Source: Chamaea fasciata (lineage: Eukaryota; Chordata; Aves; Passeriformes; Sylviidae). From it: a stretch of DNA of 64,000 nucleotides. Below, piece after piece: positions 24,501-35,304 of this stretch (the first letter of the stretch is position 1; every line of letters starts with the position of its first letter). Location: positions 66,252,093-66,316,092 of the forward strand of contig JARCOQ010000006.1 of assembly GCA_029207755.1 (NCBI GenBank), given 5' to 3'. The notes under the pieces were generated by a model. The model saw only the letters and a program-made list of their open reading frames with translations. It was not told where the DNA came from and made no database searches. The translations under genes were made by a program, and so were the position numbers.

Positions 24501-27139
24501 TTTAAAAATCCAAAAAGATTTTGATGTAAACTCTCAGTTCTAGAAACAAGGGCTATGTCCAAAACACTAAATTTTGATTGCAAGTTCACAGGAATATTTG
24601 TACAGTATTTAATAACTAAAGTTTGAGAACTCCAGTGCTTTTGTCCCTCAAAAAATACAGGGAATTTGAGCTTTGGGGTTTTTAGCTACTGATTAACTTG
24701 AAGTCTGGTGAGGAAATAGAGGAAAGGAGAGAATGAGGCACCATGCGAAGAGTACCAAGGCATTATAAAGTTAAATCTACCTATTTTTTTGGTTGTCAGA
24801 TTATATTTCTAAGAGAAAAATCATTACAGATTTTACAGATAGAGGCATAAAGTTTTTAGGACTTTGTGTACTTGTTTCCAAAAGGGAAATAAAATGTTAA
24901 ATTAAAACTCTGAAATACTTTACAAGACAGACAATGACAAAACATGTATGTTCTCCTGTTTTGTTTTTTTTTTCCTCCTCTCTCCCTTTTTATCACACAG
25001 TTTCCTTTCTTGGTAAAGGTTTCTTCTGTATCCTTGTTTTCTCTATGGCAGTTTATCTTCATACTATGAGATCAGCTGTCAAACATAGTTTGGAATGCCA
25101 AGATAAACAATATTCCTGCCCCTGATTGATTAATTCATCATCGCAACAAAGAATAGCCAATGTGCACATCATTTGATTATTTACTTCTAATATTGATGAA
25201 ATGTAAATTAAAAGCTAGAGACAATACCAAGGAGGAGAATATTTGTGAAACAAAGCCAGGAAATTTAGAAGAAAGACACTAGCCTTCCTCTTTTTAGATT
25301 TTATCCTAAAATACTCAACTGGATAAAAATTGCTTGTAATATATCACCAGACCTTATAAATGTGCTGTTACTGAACTCTTGGGTAGCATTACTTAGTTTG
25401 ATTAATACTAAACACACCATGTCAGATTAGCAGTTAAATTGCTATTATTTATCTTAATTTTTCCAATCAAAATACTTTGTAGCTTACAATTAATTCCCAA
25501 AATGACATTGGAAAAGAGAGAGCAGTATTCTGTTCCTCAGGAAAATGACTGGTTTTACAGAATAGGGAAAGTTCCTCTAGGGGATTTTTTGGAGCAGAAG
25601 ATTCTGGAGTATCAAAGACTGTGAATGTTGAACTCTAGGTACACAAATTGTCACAGACCTTCTCTGGTGTGGTGGCAACATTCTCTGAGTTTTGAAATGA
25701 AGGTCTGATTTTGAATTAATCCATGCAGAGTATTTGTTTTGCCTGCTTGAACATCTGCCATATGGTTGTGGGATAATGCTGTGTGAATATATGATTCTTC
25801 TCCTCCAAATATTTTGCAACAAGCCATAGGGAATCTGTTCATTGCTGGCTTAGTAACAGAAGGTCCTGTGCAGGAAACATATCAGAAATATAAAAGGCAC
25901 ATGACATGCTTGGTGAAATTCTCATATCCAGGAATGGTAAGAAAGTCAACTGATTTGCCTGCAACTGGTGATAGGGCACTGTTGCAACTTCATCAGTCAA
26001 AAAGATGCATGACAGAGCTGTTTCTTTAGTCAGTTTAAAGTTTGTTTTATGCAGAGTAACCTGTGATAGACCTTTGGAATGACTCCAAGTATGTCTGTGA
26101 GCTTAGTTTGTGTTTCTGATGCAACCATATCAAAAGTATCTGAGGATTAGAAAATCAGGAGCTGCACCAAGGGCAGGTTGGGGGTCACAGGGCTTCAAAA
26201 TCTGAGACCACCATTTTCCAGCATCTGATAAATTGCAGGGAATTGCAGTACACAATGAGTTACTATGGTTTAGTGAATACACGCTGTAAGAAATCTGGGC
26301 ACTTCTCCATTTCAGATCTATTTGGCTTAGAGCCTCTGGATGGAGCATAATCTCCCTCTTCCCCTTCCTTCAAAATCCACCCAGGTCAATGCTTTCTTTG
26401 TGGAGGTTAAGTTGCACGGTTTGGTTACCTCCTCTGAGCTGAAGGCAGTTCTAGACACAAACACAAGGAAAAGCTATACTACGCAATAAAGAGAAAATAC
26501 AAAACATGTTATTTGTTGTAGAAACATTTTTAATGTGTAAACAATGCAGAAGCTATTGTGAATAGTAGCTTCAAGTCTGACAGGTGACCTCTGAGGTCAC
26601 GGACTCTTCCCAGGTTTCTCGCTAAAACATGAACAGGTTAGAAAGGAGTTCTTCAAGTTCTTAGCATATAATGGTCTGTTGCTTCAAGTTTCTGTATTCA
26701 GTGGGATGCTCTGGGGCTGGAAGCAAGTCCCACACCTTGTGGTTTGGCTGTGCTGAAGTGGGGGATTTGGTGGTTTTGAAGAACTCCACAAGAAGGCCTC
26801 TCTTCAGTCTTACAGAACTGCTGTGTATTTGAAGGACTTCTGAAATCTGTCATTTTGAGTATGAAATGTTTTCCTAAAATGGCCAATGACACCTTAGACA
26901 GCCTTTCCTTCTGTGAATTCCCAGGACTTTGCCCTTTATGAGAAATGGTTCTGATTCATGATCTCTTCCATGCAGCACATGTGCTGGGAGGGAAGAGAGA
27001 GTGGGAAGTGGAATAACCCTGCTCTATAGATTATGGTTTGTAGCAGCCTGTGTCCAGAGACTGATGGTAGTCTTAATTCTTCGGTTGTGTATGAGATGGA
27101 TTTTCAGTCCTTCTTCGCATGTTTCTGTTTTGCCAATTC
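21564..27139. other. unassigned noncoding DNA
   Basis: The first 450 bases (to about 22010) are GC-richer than the surroundings and could belong to an unrecognised repeat. The rest is AT-rich unique sequence with an A14 run at 24356-24369. Short ORFs such as the one near 23674-23874 have no recognisable product. Confidence 0.6.
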
Positions 27140-27222
27140 CAGTTTTAACTACCTCCAGGTGTGGTGACTCAACCACTTCCTGGGGCAGCCTATTCCAGTG
27201 CTTGATCACCCACTGATATGGT
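27140..27222 (-). mobile_element. small CR1 LINE fragment, minus strand
   Basis: On the minus strand this encodes 'VIKHWNRLPQEVVESPHLEV', the readable end of CR1 ORF2. On the plus strand it shows the matching antisense text 'gtgactcaaccacttcctgg'. Both the usual 3' untranslated end and the upstream part are missing or too diverged to recognise, so it is a short internal relic. Confidence 0.8.
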
Positions 27223-27593
27223 CCAGAATTGAGTGATATGGACAAGAATTGAGATGTCAAAAAAAGAGGGGTCAAATGTGGAAACAGATAAAACCCCTCC
27301 GTTTTCCAAGCCATTTAATCAACACTGCTTAGCGGGCATCCTTCAAATATTTTTTTTCTGTACTTTTCACTTTTTCAAAAATCTGCATGACTGTTTGGGA
27401 ACTTACTTTTTAGGAGAGTGGCCATTACAGTGGTCTTAGGGACAACTGAACAGTCAGTGGAATCAAACAGAACTCATCATACCCTCAATAAAAGTCTTAC
27501 CTTCGTCAAAGTCTCCCCTCACCATCCCTAGAGGAACCTGAGGGAAGACTATAACCATTCTGCTAAGCTTCTGTCATCTGGGCTTCCACCCCA
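27223..27593. other. unassigned noncoding DNA
   Basis: AT-rich unique sequence with only a 68-codon ORF and nothing recognisable. Confidence 0.55.
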
Positions 27594-28344
27594 GTGAAGG
27601 AATTAATTATCCACTGGGGACATCCATCTCGTTTCTACAGAAGGAAACTGCTGGAACACAGCCCAGAATTTGGGCCAGTGTATCTATTTAGACATAAACA
27701 TTTACATAGAGATGAAAAGGCAAAACTCATTCCTTCTGTCAGACCATTGAAGCCTATGGAAATACAAAAGGATTCAACTGATCTAAGGGTTGCACTGGGG
27801 AGAGGAAAAGCTACCAAAACTGAAGATGAAAGTAAAAAGCCTCTCTGGACTTCCTTTTTAGATGTTTCCTTTACTCTTTCAAGACTCCTTAAATCACTCT
27901 CTTTTGTGGCTAGATCAATCAGAAATAACTCTGCTTACCATTTTTGTTCCAACCAAAATGTTTGAAGGAGCTCCCTTAGCCATATTGTCTGGTGAGTGGG
28001 TTATTTTGGTGACGAAAATATCTTATTTTCCAGGTAAGAAATTTAAGAAGCTGCTAAGAAATCATCAGCAACTAAATAGGCTCCAGTTGTACTATTCTGC
28101 TGCTGGTAAATTTGTTCATAGTTTCAGTAGGAGTGGGTGGATCTCATTTGTCAGTCAGTGGGGCAGCACTGTGAATGACTTTTTGCAGGTAAAAACAGTA
28201 CAGGAGAGAAAAATCCTGTTAGGTTTTTCATATAACAGCTCTGTCTTGTATGTTTGGTTAGAAAAATATGACTGGTCTGCTTCTTTCTCTTGTCAAAAGC
28301 CTGAAAACTGGCTGGGGTTTAGCACTGCCAAATCTGAAGATTAG
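27594..28344 (+). other. two overlapping unrecognised ORFs (123 and 160 codons)
   Basis: One frame is open from 27594 to 27965 and another from 27862 to 28344. The 160-codon frame is long for this base composition. Its translation is rich in aromatic residues (for example 'SRSGWISFVSQWGSTVNDFL') and has no signal peptide, no membrane helix and no motif I recognise. The first frame is basic and also unrecognised. I see no convincing splice sites or poly(A) signal that would join them. They may be chance ORFs, a decayed mobile-element gene broken by a frameshift, or part of a bird-specific exon. I do not assign a function. Confidence 0.15.
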
Positions 28345-30583
28345 AGAAGGTCTAAAGGCAAAAGTAGGACAAGGCCTGGAGCCTGTTACTGCTTCGAACA
28401 CCAGATGACAGCAAATGGCATTGTTGTAATTAGATTGGGAGGCTATATTGTACTTTATTTAATGGCAGTCAACTATGAAAGCTATTTTGGTACGTTCTGA
28501 AGTCCCCAAGGGACTGGATCATCTACTGGCATGGATCAGAGAAAGCGAGTTATATCTTTTGTGTTCATGGCTTAGAATTTGGAATTTCTGTTTTAAGTGC
28601 AACTTCGGCTTCTCCCAAGTGCAGAAAATTTTGGATGATAAGTTTGAAGAATGCTGGAAATTTGGTAATCTTTTTCATGCTTAGATACAGGAATAAACTT
28701 GGAAGCATTCAAAAAGAAAATGGAATGTAATACCTTAGAAGTAGCAGGTTAAACAAATGTTGCTTGGTTCATACCATGGCCTGACTGTAGTGTGTAGAAC
28801 CTTTTAAAATCAGAGGCAATATTGCTGGGTCATAAATCCTGTTCTTTTGTATTATGTGTGTTACTCCAATTGACTTCAGTGGAAGACAGAATCTGAACCA
28901 CTCTAGCCGACACGTGAGAAGGAGAAATGAATAATGAAATGAAAATAACATCTCCTCGAGTTGGCCGTAGATCTCTCCATAAACCATGTGTCTCTTGAAG
29001 TGATTTGTATGAGCTATTATGGTGTTTTGTGGATTACAAAACCACTAAAGAAGGAGACCAAAATAGTTAGAGGTGGTGATTCTGAATTCATCTGCCCAAA
29101 CTGACATGTGGATTTGTTTCTCAGCTGTAGAAGAATCCACAGAAATCTATACATTGGAGGAAATCGCTGCAGAAGTTCCTGTTGGACAACTATCAGTCAA
29201 ACCACTCTGAATCAGGGATTCCCTCCCACTGTTGAGGGCTGGTTAACAACACAGGCGCCTCAACTCGGTCCTTTTCAAGTTTGATCTCCCAGGCTGAGTA
29301 TCAGGTTGTACCTGTGAGCCAGGTTCTGTCTGTGCTCCAGTGAAATTGCATTCCAAGCTTCATTGCTTTCTCTTGGCACAACTAATGTCTGTTGTCGACT
29401 GTGGATTTTTTTATACTTAAGCCACTGTATATGCAGCTCATATTTGAGCCTGAGAAAAACTGGATCAAATGCTTTATTATGCACATATATGCTGGTGTCA
29501 AGTACTGAAAAGTTTTGTAAATTTGGATAATTAACAGCCCACTACAAACAATGATTAAAATACTTCTGAATCTTTGTCATTTGGATTTTCATTCACATTC
29601 GGAATCATCTAGCCGGTTTCCTGCAAGAATTAGAAGTTTAGGAGTACATAGTTGTACAACTTGTCTTGGGCAAACACTCTCATCTTAAAATTTTGTGCCT
29701 CATCTATCTAAATACACAAAATCTTTTCACAGTAATTAACTGGGACATGGATGTGCCAAATAGAAAAAAACCCCGTAACTTTCAGTGTCTCATCACCTCT
29801 CAAATAATTTCTTCAGGTAATGCAGCTCTTGAAGTCAAGTCTTATGTAGCTGGTGTCCACTCTCTGCTTACCAGCAGATCAATCCAATAAATATGAAGTA
29901 TTTGAGGTCAAGAGAATTAAAAGCGCGCAATTCAATAAGGCAAGCCAGTGCTGTGCAAGCTTGTTGTACTCAATTTTCTTGTCAGAAATCCTGTAAACGA
30001 TAATTAAATTATAAAACCCTTGTGACAGCTTTGATCCAGTTGCCTTGACAAAACCCAAAGCGAAACATGAACTGAGGGGCATCTCAGCTTCTGGGAAAAG
30101 AGGTGATCTACCACAGTTGTTCCCTGAATAGAACAGACACTTAGCTATAGATTTGAAAAGATTTGAAGCTTGAGGGGTATCGGCTGCTTTACATTTCCGA
30201 CCCTTGAGACAATTTCATGCTTCTCTGCCTGCAAGATTCTGGATGCACATCTGAGCGCCATGTCTGGAGGTTCGGAGGCTCTTTATAACCCTGAGAACCT
30301 AGAGAATAAAGGAGGGAAGCAAAATATATTTCTTGAATGAAGTGGCTAAACAGCACTCGTGAGTCATGATATGAAAGGAAATAATTTGAATTAGGTGAGA
30401 TGTGCATGGCAGCATAACGGAAAGAGAATCTCCTCATTTTCATCAGCTAATAATCAAAACATTTTGACACAACTTCCAAAGGAAGCCAAAAATATGGAAA
30501 CAATTATTTAGAGAAGAATACAGCAAATGATGTATATGCTTGTATTTTGCATCTTAAGGTAAACTGTATTTCTTTATTTCCAG
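28345..30583. other. unassigned noncoding DNA (possible intron)
   Basis: AT-rich unique sequence without recognisable repeats. If the terminal exon at 30584 is real, this is the end of its upstream intron. Confidence 0.5.
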
Positions 30584-31538
30584 ATGGATATCCCAGACAA
30601 ATATATTGACCCAGAAAAAAGAAAGCAAGACCTCTGAGTGATGTAAACAATTTCATATGTAGAAATATATATATATATATATTTTTTTTAGTTACATACT
30701 TAAGTTACCATGTTAATTCCAGCGCTTAACAATTGTATTGTGCAGTTGAAGAGCGGAAGAAATGTTCTTGTCACTTACATAAAGAAGCTTTTTTAAAAGT
30801 CAAAAAGTGCATGACTTCTTTGATGTCATATTTGGCAGCCATTTTGACCTTGTTCTTTCTGCTAGGGTTTCAATGTCATTGGCAACATTGTGCAAATGAC
30901 AGATTTTAAATATGAATTAGTTTTTTATTCAAAGCAGTGTCACCTGCCAAGTCTGAGGTTTAAAAAATCCCAGACATAATTTTTTATCTGGGTGAAAAGA
31001 AAGCTTCTTAAACTATATTGTGATCTAGTAATTCAGAAGATTTCAGAATCCTATTTTGTCATACTTGGCAAAGATCTCTCCAGACTCAGACCAAACAAAG
31101 GGAACTATCCTGAAAAAACTTTTTCCAAAATTATGAATTAGAATTGGATATTTTATAAACACATATAGTCACATGAACAATGTATTATTGCTATTTTCTT
31201 ATTTATAATTTTCCATAATTTTTGCTTGTTCATCATTCGCTTGTTTGCAAAAACATTTGCTAGATGAATATGGACTTTGAATGGAGGAGGACAGACAAAT
31301 TATGTGTTACTGTTGATTCAAAACGACACACTGCAGACTGTCAGTGCAAAGATACATTTCATATTCCTCCGAGGAACTGAACACAGCCCTCAAAGTTCAA
31401 CTGCTTTTATTTCCAGTCCAAATAATATACTTAGTGATCGCCGAGTCTACACTTTTTCTGTTCCATAATTGTGGACCGTATTCGAAATACTTTTGTACAT
31501 GCTTGATATCTACAATAAAAGGCAAATATCAAGGTAGA
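30584..31538 (+). CDS. candidate 3'-terminal exon of an unidentified plus-strand gene (partial)
   Basis: A good splice acceptor (pyrimidine tract 'gtatttctttatttccag', ending at 30583) is followed by a short open frame. In the most protein-like phase it reads 'MDIPDKYIDPEKRKQDL' and stops with TGA at 30635-30637. The other two phases stop after about 7 and 18 residues. Beyond the stop lie about 880 bases of AT-rich, repeat-free sequence with 3'-UTR character, an (AT)9 microsatellite at 30665-30682 and an AATAAA at 31514-31519. A GT-rich stretch follows from about 31545. All parts of a last exon are present in the right order. I could not name the gene. An isolated acceptor with a short frame can also arise by chance, so this needs RNA evidence. 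Confidence 0.3.
31514..31519 (+). terminator. AATAAA poly(A) signal of the candidate terminal exon
   Basis: A canonical hexamer in 'tctacaataaaaggc'. Cleavage would be expected about 15-25 bases downstream, before the GT-rich stretch near 31545-31575. Confidence 0.35.
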
Positions 31539-31739
31539 GCAACTGCCTTGTATTAATATTGTAAATTGTGGGAGTGACGAAGATGGAGAGCAAGGAATCT
31601 CCTCTTCTTGCAGAATATCAGATCTTATTTTCTTATGAAGTTACCTGAATCTGCAATTGGGACACTAAAGTTCTTTATCCACAGAGCAGAAATGATGTGG
31701 CAGTCAAAATACTAGTATGGAAGTAGAAAGCAGAAATAG

Positions 31740-31975
31740 TCTAACAGGAGATCATATGAACGTGCAAGAATGCAATCAGAAATTACAAAGGATGGTAAAA
31801 TATAGAGAGAAGATACACAATGGGTAACAAGAGGCATCCTGCAAACACATTGGAGGATCCAAGGCAGGGCTGCTCCACACCTCAAAGAGGAGGAAAAGCT
31901 AAAAGTAGGTGCCACGAAGATGGTTGAAAAATTAATAAAGTTTTGCTTCAGTCTTCACTAAGAGGATAAGAAAGC
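31740..31975 (+). mobile_element. decayed internal CR1 LINE fragment
   Basis: The segment 'ttttgcttcagtcttcacta' and the text around it match the CR1 region between the endonuclease and reverse-transcriptase domains, where the phrase 'gcctcagtcttcactaa' is typical. Upstream, the lysine-rich stretch around 31760-31830 fits the same region. The frame is broken. Boundaries are approximate. Confidence 0.45.
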
Positions 31976-32191
31976 TAGCATGGTAGCAACAGCAAAGGGA
32001 GAAGTTTTCAGGTTAGAGAAGGAAGGAAGAAAGAAAGGAGAAGATGGCTGCAATCAAATTAGATTGATTTTTCAAATCATCTGTGTCAGACTTCCTCAGT
32101 GAGCACTCAGGTAGCTCAATGAGAAATGTCAGCATCAACAGTGGCTGGCTCAGAGAGCTTGCAGATGGGTGAGTGGGATCCAGAAGACTTC

Positions 32192-32505
32192 TGAAAGACC
32201 ACGACAGTTCACAAACTCGTGAGCTGCTGCTGACTTCTCTGCTTTATTCCCAGCTGGAAAGGGCATTCTGACATCTCTCAGGGCTCTTTTTTTAGAAAGC
32301 TTTCCCCCTCTTTTGCAAATAAAGTGGGTTTTGGTTTCCAGCCAGCCCTTCTCAACTGCCTCTGGAATAACCCAGTTGCACTTGCCCAGCTGAGCTTGAT
32401 GGGAGTCAACTGCACCTCATTATCTCTGCTCAGAAAAATTAACCAAAATCTGGGCCATTGTTTGTCTTGGCAGAGGGTGTTTTTTACAAAAGCAGGGGCA
32501 TGACA
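32192..32505 (-). mobile_element. probable solo LTR, minus strand
   Basis: Read on the minus strand it begins TGTCATGCCCC at 32505, the same seven bases as the minus-strand LTR near 21.5 kb. It carries an AATAAA (32243-32248) near the 3' end and ends in CA at about 32192. No clear TATA box, primer-binding site or target-site duplication was found. The end points are uncertain, and it might be another kind of repeat. Confidence 0.4.
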
Positions 32506-32960
32506 GCACCAATCCTGAGGACACCAACCCTCATGTACAGTCAGTCATGTTTCACGAGATGCCAAAGAAAATAATTATAATTTACTTGAAATGATCGGTA
32601 GGGAGCATGCAGATTTGTCTCCCAAGAACTCAGCCATTTGGCTGTTTCCCTGCAATAAACACTACATTTATCTGTGAAAACAATACGTAGGATAAAAAAC
32701 ATAATAATGATTTATTTTGCTTTGTTTGCACAAAGCAGGATCCCACTTACTTAATGTATTCCTCCTGATACTTCAGGAATGCCCTGTGCATATACTAATT
32801 AATAGAGAGGAGTATTTTTTGCAGTTTGTCACTTCTTCAGTGTATCCTGATGACTTAGAGTTACAGTAGATGTGTCAGATATGTTTCTTAATCTCCTTCT
32901 GACTTTTGGTTTCCCTGAACCTACTTATGGTAAAGTCGAGCCGTATTTCTTCTCCTTTCC
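32506..32960. other. unassigned noncoding spacer
   Basis: AT-rich sequence between an LTR and a CR1. No feature is visible. Confidence 0.5.
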
Positions 32961-33544
32961 TGGGATGCATTAGGAAGAGCACTGTCAGCAGGCAGAGGGA
33001 GGTGATCCTGCCCCTCTGCTCCATCCTGGTGAGGCCACATCTGGAATGCTGTGTCTGGTTCTGGGCTTCCCAGTACAAGGGAGACATTGAGCTCCTGGGG
33101 CAGGTCCAGTGGAGGGCAAAGAAGATGATGAAGGGACTGGAGCATCTCTCTTAGGAGGAAAGGCTGAGGGAGCTGGGGCTGTTCAGCCTCAAGAAGAGAT
33201 GACCAAAAGAGAAGCTCACCAGTGTCTGCAGGGAAGGTGCCAAGGGGATGGACCAGGCTCTGCTTGGTGGTGCCAGGCAATAGGACAAGAGGCAGTGGGC
33301 AGAAACCAATGCAGAAGAAGTTTTACCTGAACACAAGGAAGAACTTCTTTCCTATGCAAGTGACTGAGAGCTGGAAGAGATTGTCCAGAGAGAATGTGGA
33401 GTCTCTCTCACTGGAGACATCCCAGAACAGTCTGGACACAATTCTGTGCCATGTGCTCCAGGATGACCCTGCTTGAGCAGGGAGGTTGGATCAGATGACC
33501 TACTGTGGTCCCCTTCAACCTGACCCATTCTGTGATTCTGTGAA
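32961..33544 (+). mobile_element. CR1 LINE, 5'-truncated, about 580 bp
   Basis: This is the longest CR1 piece in the window. It shows in order the end of the ORF2 region ('gtgaggccacatctggaatg', 'gggcttcccagtacaaggga', 'gatgatgaagggactggagc'), the glycine/arginine-coding 'aggacaagaggcagtgggca' box, 'ttgagcagggaggttggatc', and the 3' end 'cattctgtgattctgtgaa'. Stops and indels interrupt the frame. It differs from the 9.5-kb and 51.8-kb copies in its last 250 bases ('gcaggaggttggac' type versus 'cctggtctagtggaaggtgt' type), so it belongs to a different CR1 subfamily. Confidence 0.95.
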
Positions 33545-35200
33545 AAAGTAATGGCATTTTTGATACAACACATAGTCAATACATTTTATCAGTGCAAAAA
33601 ATGGCCAGTGTGGTTAACAAGCATCTGCATCTACACTAAATAACTTGAAGTGTGTGCATAAACTGTAAAACTCATCATTGCATATCAACAAAATTCATAA
33701 TTCAGAAAAGGATGATTTGCAGTCAATTGCAATATCACATAGGCGAAAAAGAATATGTAGTGCTTTGGGGCACAAGGCAAGCACTGGCTGGTGGCTGGCT
33801 CTTCTAGGGATGGCGAGGATGTGGCTTGATTTAATTTCTGGTAAGAGGTTTTAGGGATAAAACTGCATTTGAGATAAAACTAAGCGCTGACCTCACTCAC
33901 GAAAGCTGTTTCTGCCGTGTGTCTGTGCCAAAGAATGGCTTGGAAGGAAGATATCCCTAATGAGCTCCACACAGTAGTGCAGAATGATGGAAGAAACTTT
34001 GTCCTTTAGAGACCAGAACTGAGAAAGAGCGAAATAGACCCTTGCATTTTATCATGATCCTTCAGTATGATGAACGTTCTGCTTTTCACTTTGTGCATCT
34101 GTTTAAAATGTTCTCTGGACCCTGATGTATGAGGGCATGTTTCAATCCAGACAAACATCAACACAATCCTTAAATGAAAAATTCTACAGGCAATCATTGC
34201 ACTGATGGTCAAACCACACACAGTTTTCCTGTTTTGTCCTTTTCCTTCCTAACTTTTTAAAGAATTATTTTCCTAACTATTTATTTGGAGTCACCTGCTT
34301 GTTGAAGTTTTTCTTCTCTGCTTACTCTGGATGATGATAGTCCATTAAGCTATCCTTTTATTACCTTTCATATGGAAATGGTTGGCTGTTGAACAACTGC
34401 TATAGCTGAAATGGGGAAGAGGTGGTGGAAGTAGTGTAGTCTTTATATTTTGAGGAGAAAAAAAGGAGACAGTAAGGAAAGTGCCATTACAACAGTATTT
34501 CCTGTCTATTTTTACTGACTTTTTAACACACACCCTTTAAAAGGCTGATATATAGATTGATTTTAGTATTTTTTTACCTTGATTCTTAATAGTTCAAACT
34601 AAAAATATATAGGAATTGCTGCTAGATCTATGTAATTAATAAAATTTCTGCATCCTGTGTTAAAAAACCCCCTCCAGCCTACTTTAAAATAAGTAAAATA
34701 GAAATATTTAGAATTCCTATATATCACACTTTGGTGATGTGCTTTGACAACATGACTACATTTTGCTTATAGTACCTTGAATAGAGTTTCTATTTCACTT
34801 CTTGATTATATTATTCTCTAGCTCAGACTAAATTAGCTCTGAGGTGGTACTACATGATTTAGCCTCTGTAAGGCAGGTTTACCATGTCTTTTTCTCACAT
34901 GCCTTGTTTGAAGATGTGTCCTTTTTCAATGTACTTAGTTTGCTGTAGTAGTATGTTCTGTCTCTGGTAAGCAGCTCTGAAGCAGGAGTTCTAAGTATCT
35001 GGGGGTTTGCTCTAATGGAGCATTCCAATACTTAACAAATGGATTTTAGTAGCTTGCTTTTTGATGCTGGCTGTGTTATGCCTCTGAGTATTTTGAATGT
35101 ATGTATCCTGTGAGTCTTTATCGCTGTAAGCTTTGTGAAAACCAGGATGCTTTTAATATCTTCATTAAGGACGTAAATGGGAGGGAGTAAGTGCATCCTG
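33545..35200. other. unassigned noncoding DNA
   Basis: AT-rich unique sequence. It contains a perfect 13-bp inverted repeat (34605-34617 and 34712-34724) with 94 bases between the arms and no other transposon signs. Confidence 0.55.
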
Positions 35201-35304
35201 AGCAATTGGGTCTGGTGGAAGGTGTCCCTGCCCACAGCAGGGAGGGTTGCAAAGAGGTGCTCTTTAAAGTCCTGTTCCACCCACGCCACTCTGTGATTCT
35301 ATGA
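35201..35304 (+). mobile_element. CR1 LINE 3' end, about 100 bp
   Basis: A severely 5'-truncated copy that keeps only 'gtctggtggaaggtgtccct', a decayed 'cttccaaccc' box and the terminal 'ctgtgattctatgatt'. It is of the same subfamily type as the 9.5-kb and 51.8-kb copies. Confidence 0.88.

Noticed and set aside
32906..33476. Several ORFs of 60-119 codons on both strands
   Set aside because: They are frames across the CR1 fragment and do not represent a gene.
34605..34724. 13-bp perfect inverted repeat as the ends of a small DNA transposon
   Set aside because: The arms are AT-rich, no flanking target duplication was seen, and an inverted repeat of this size can occur by chance in 64 kb.
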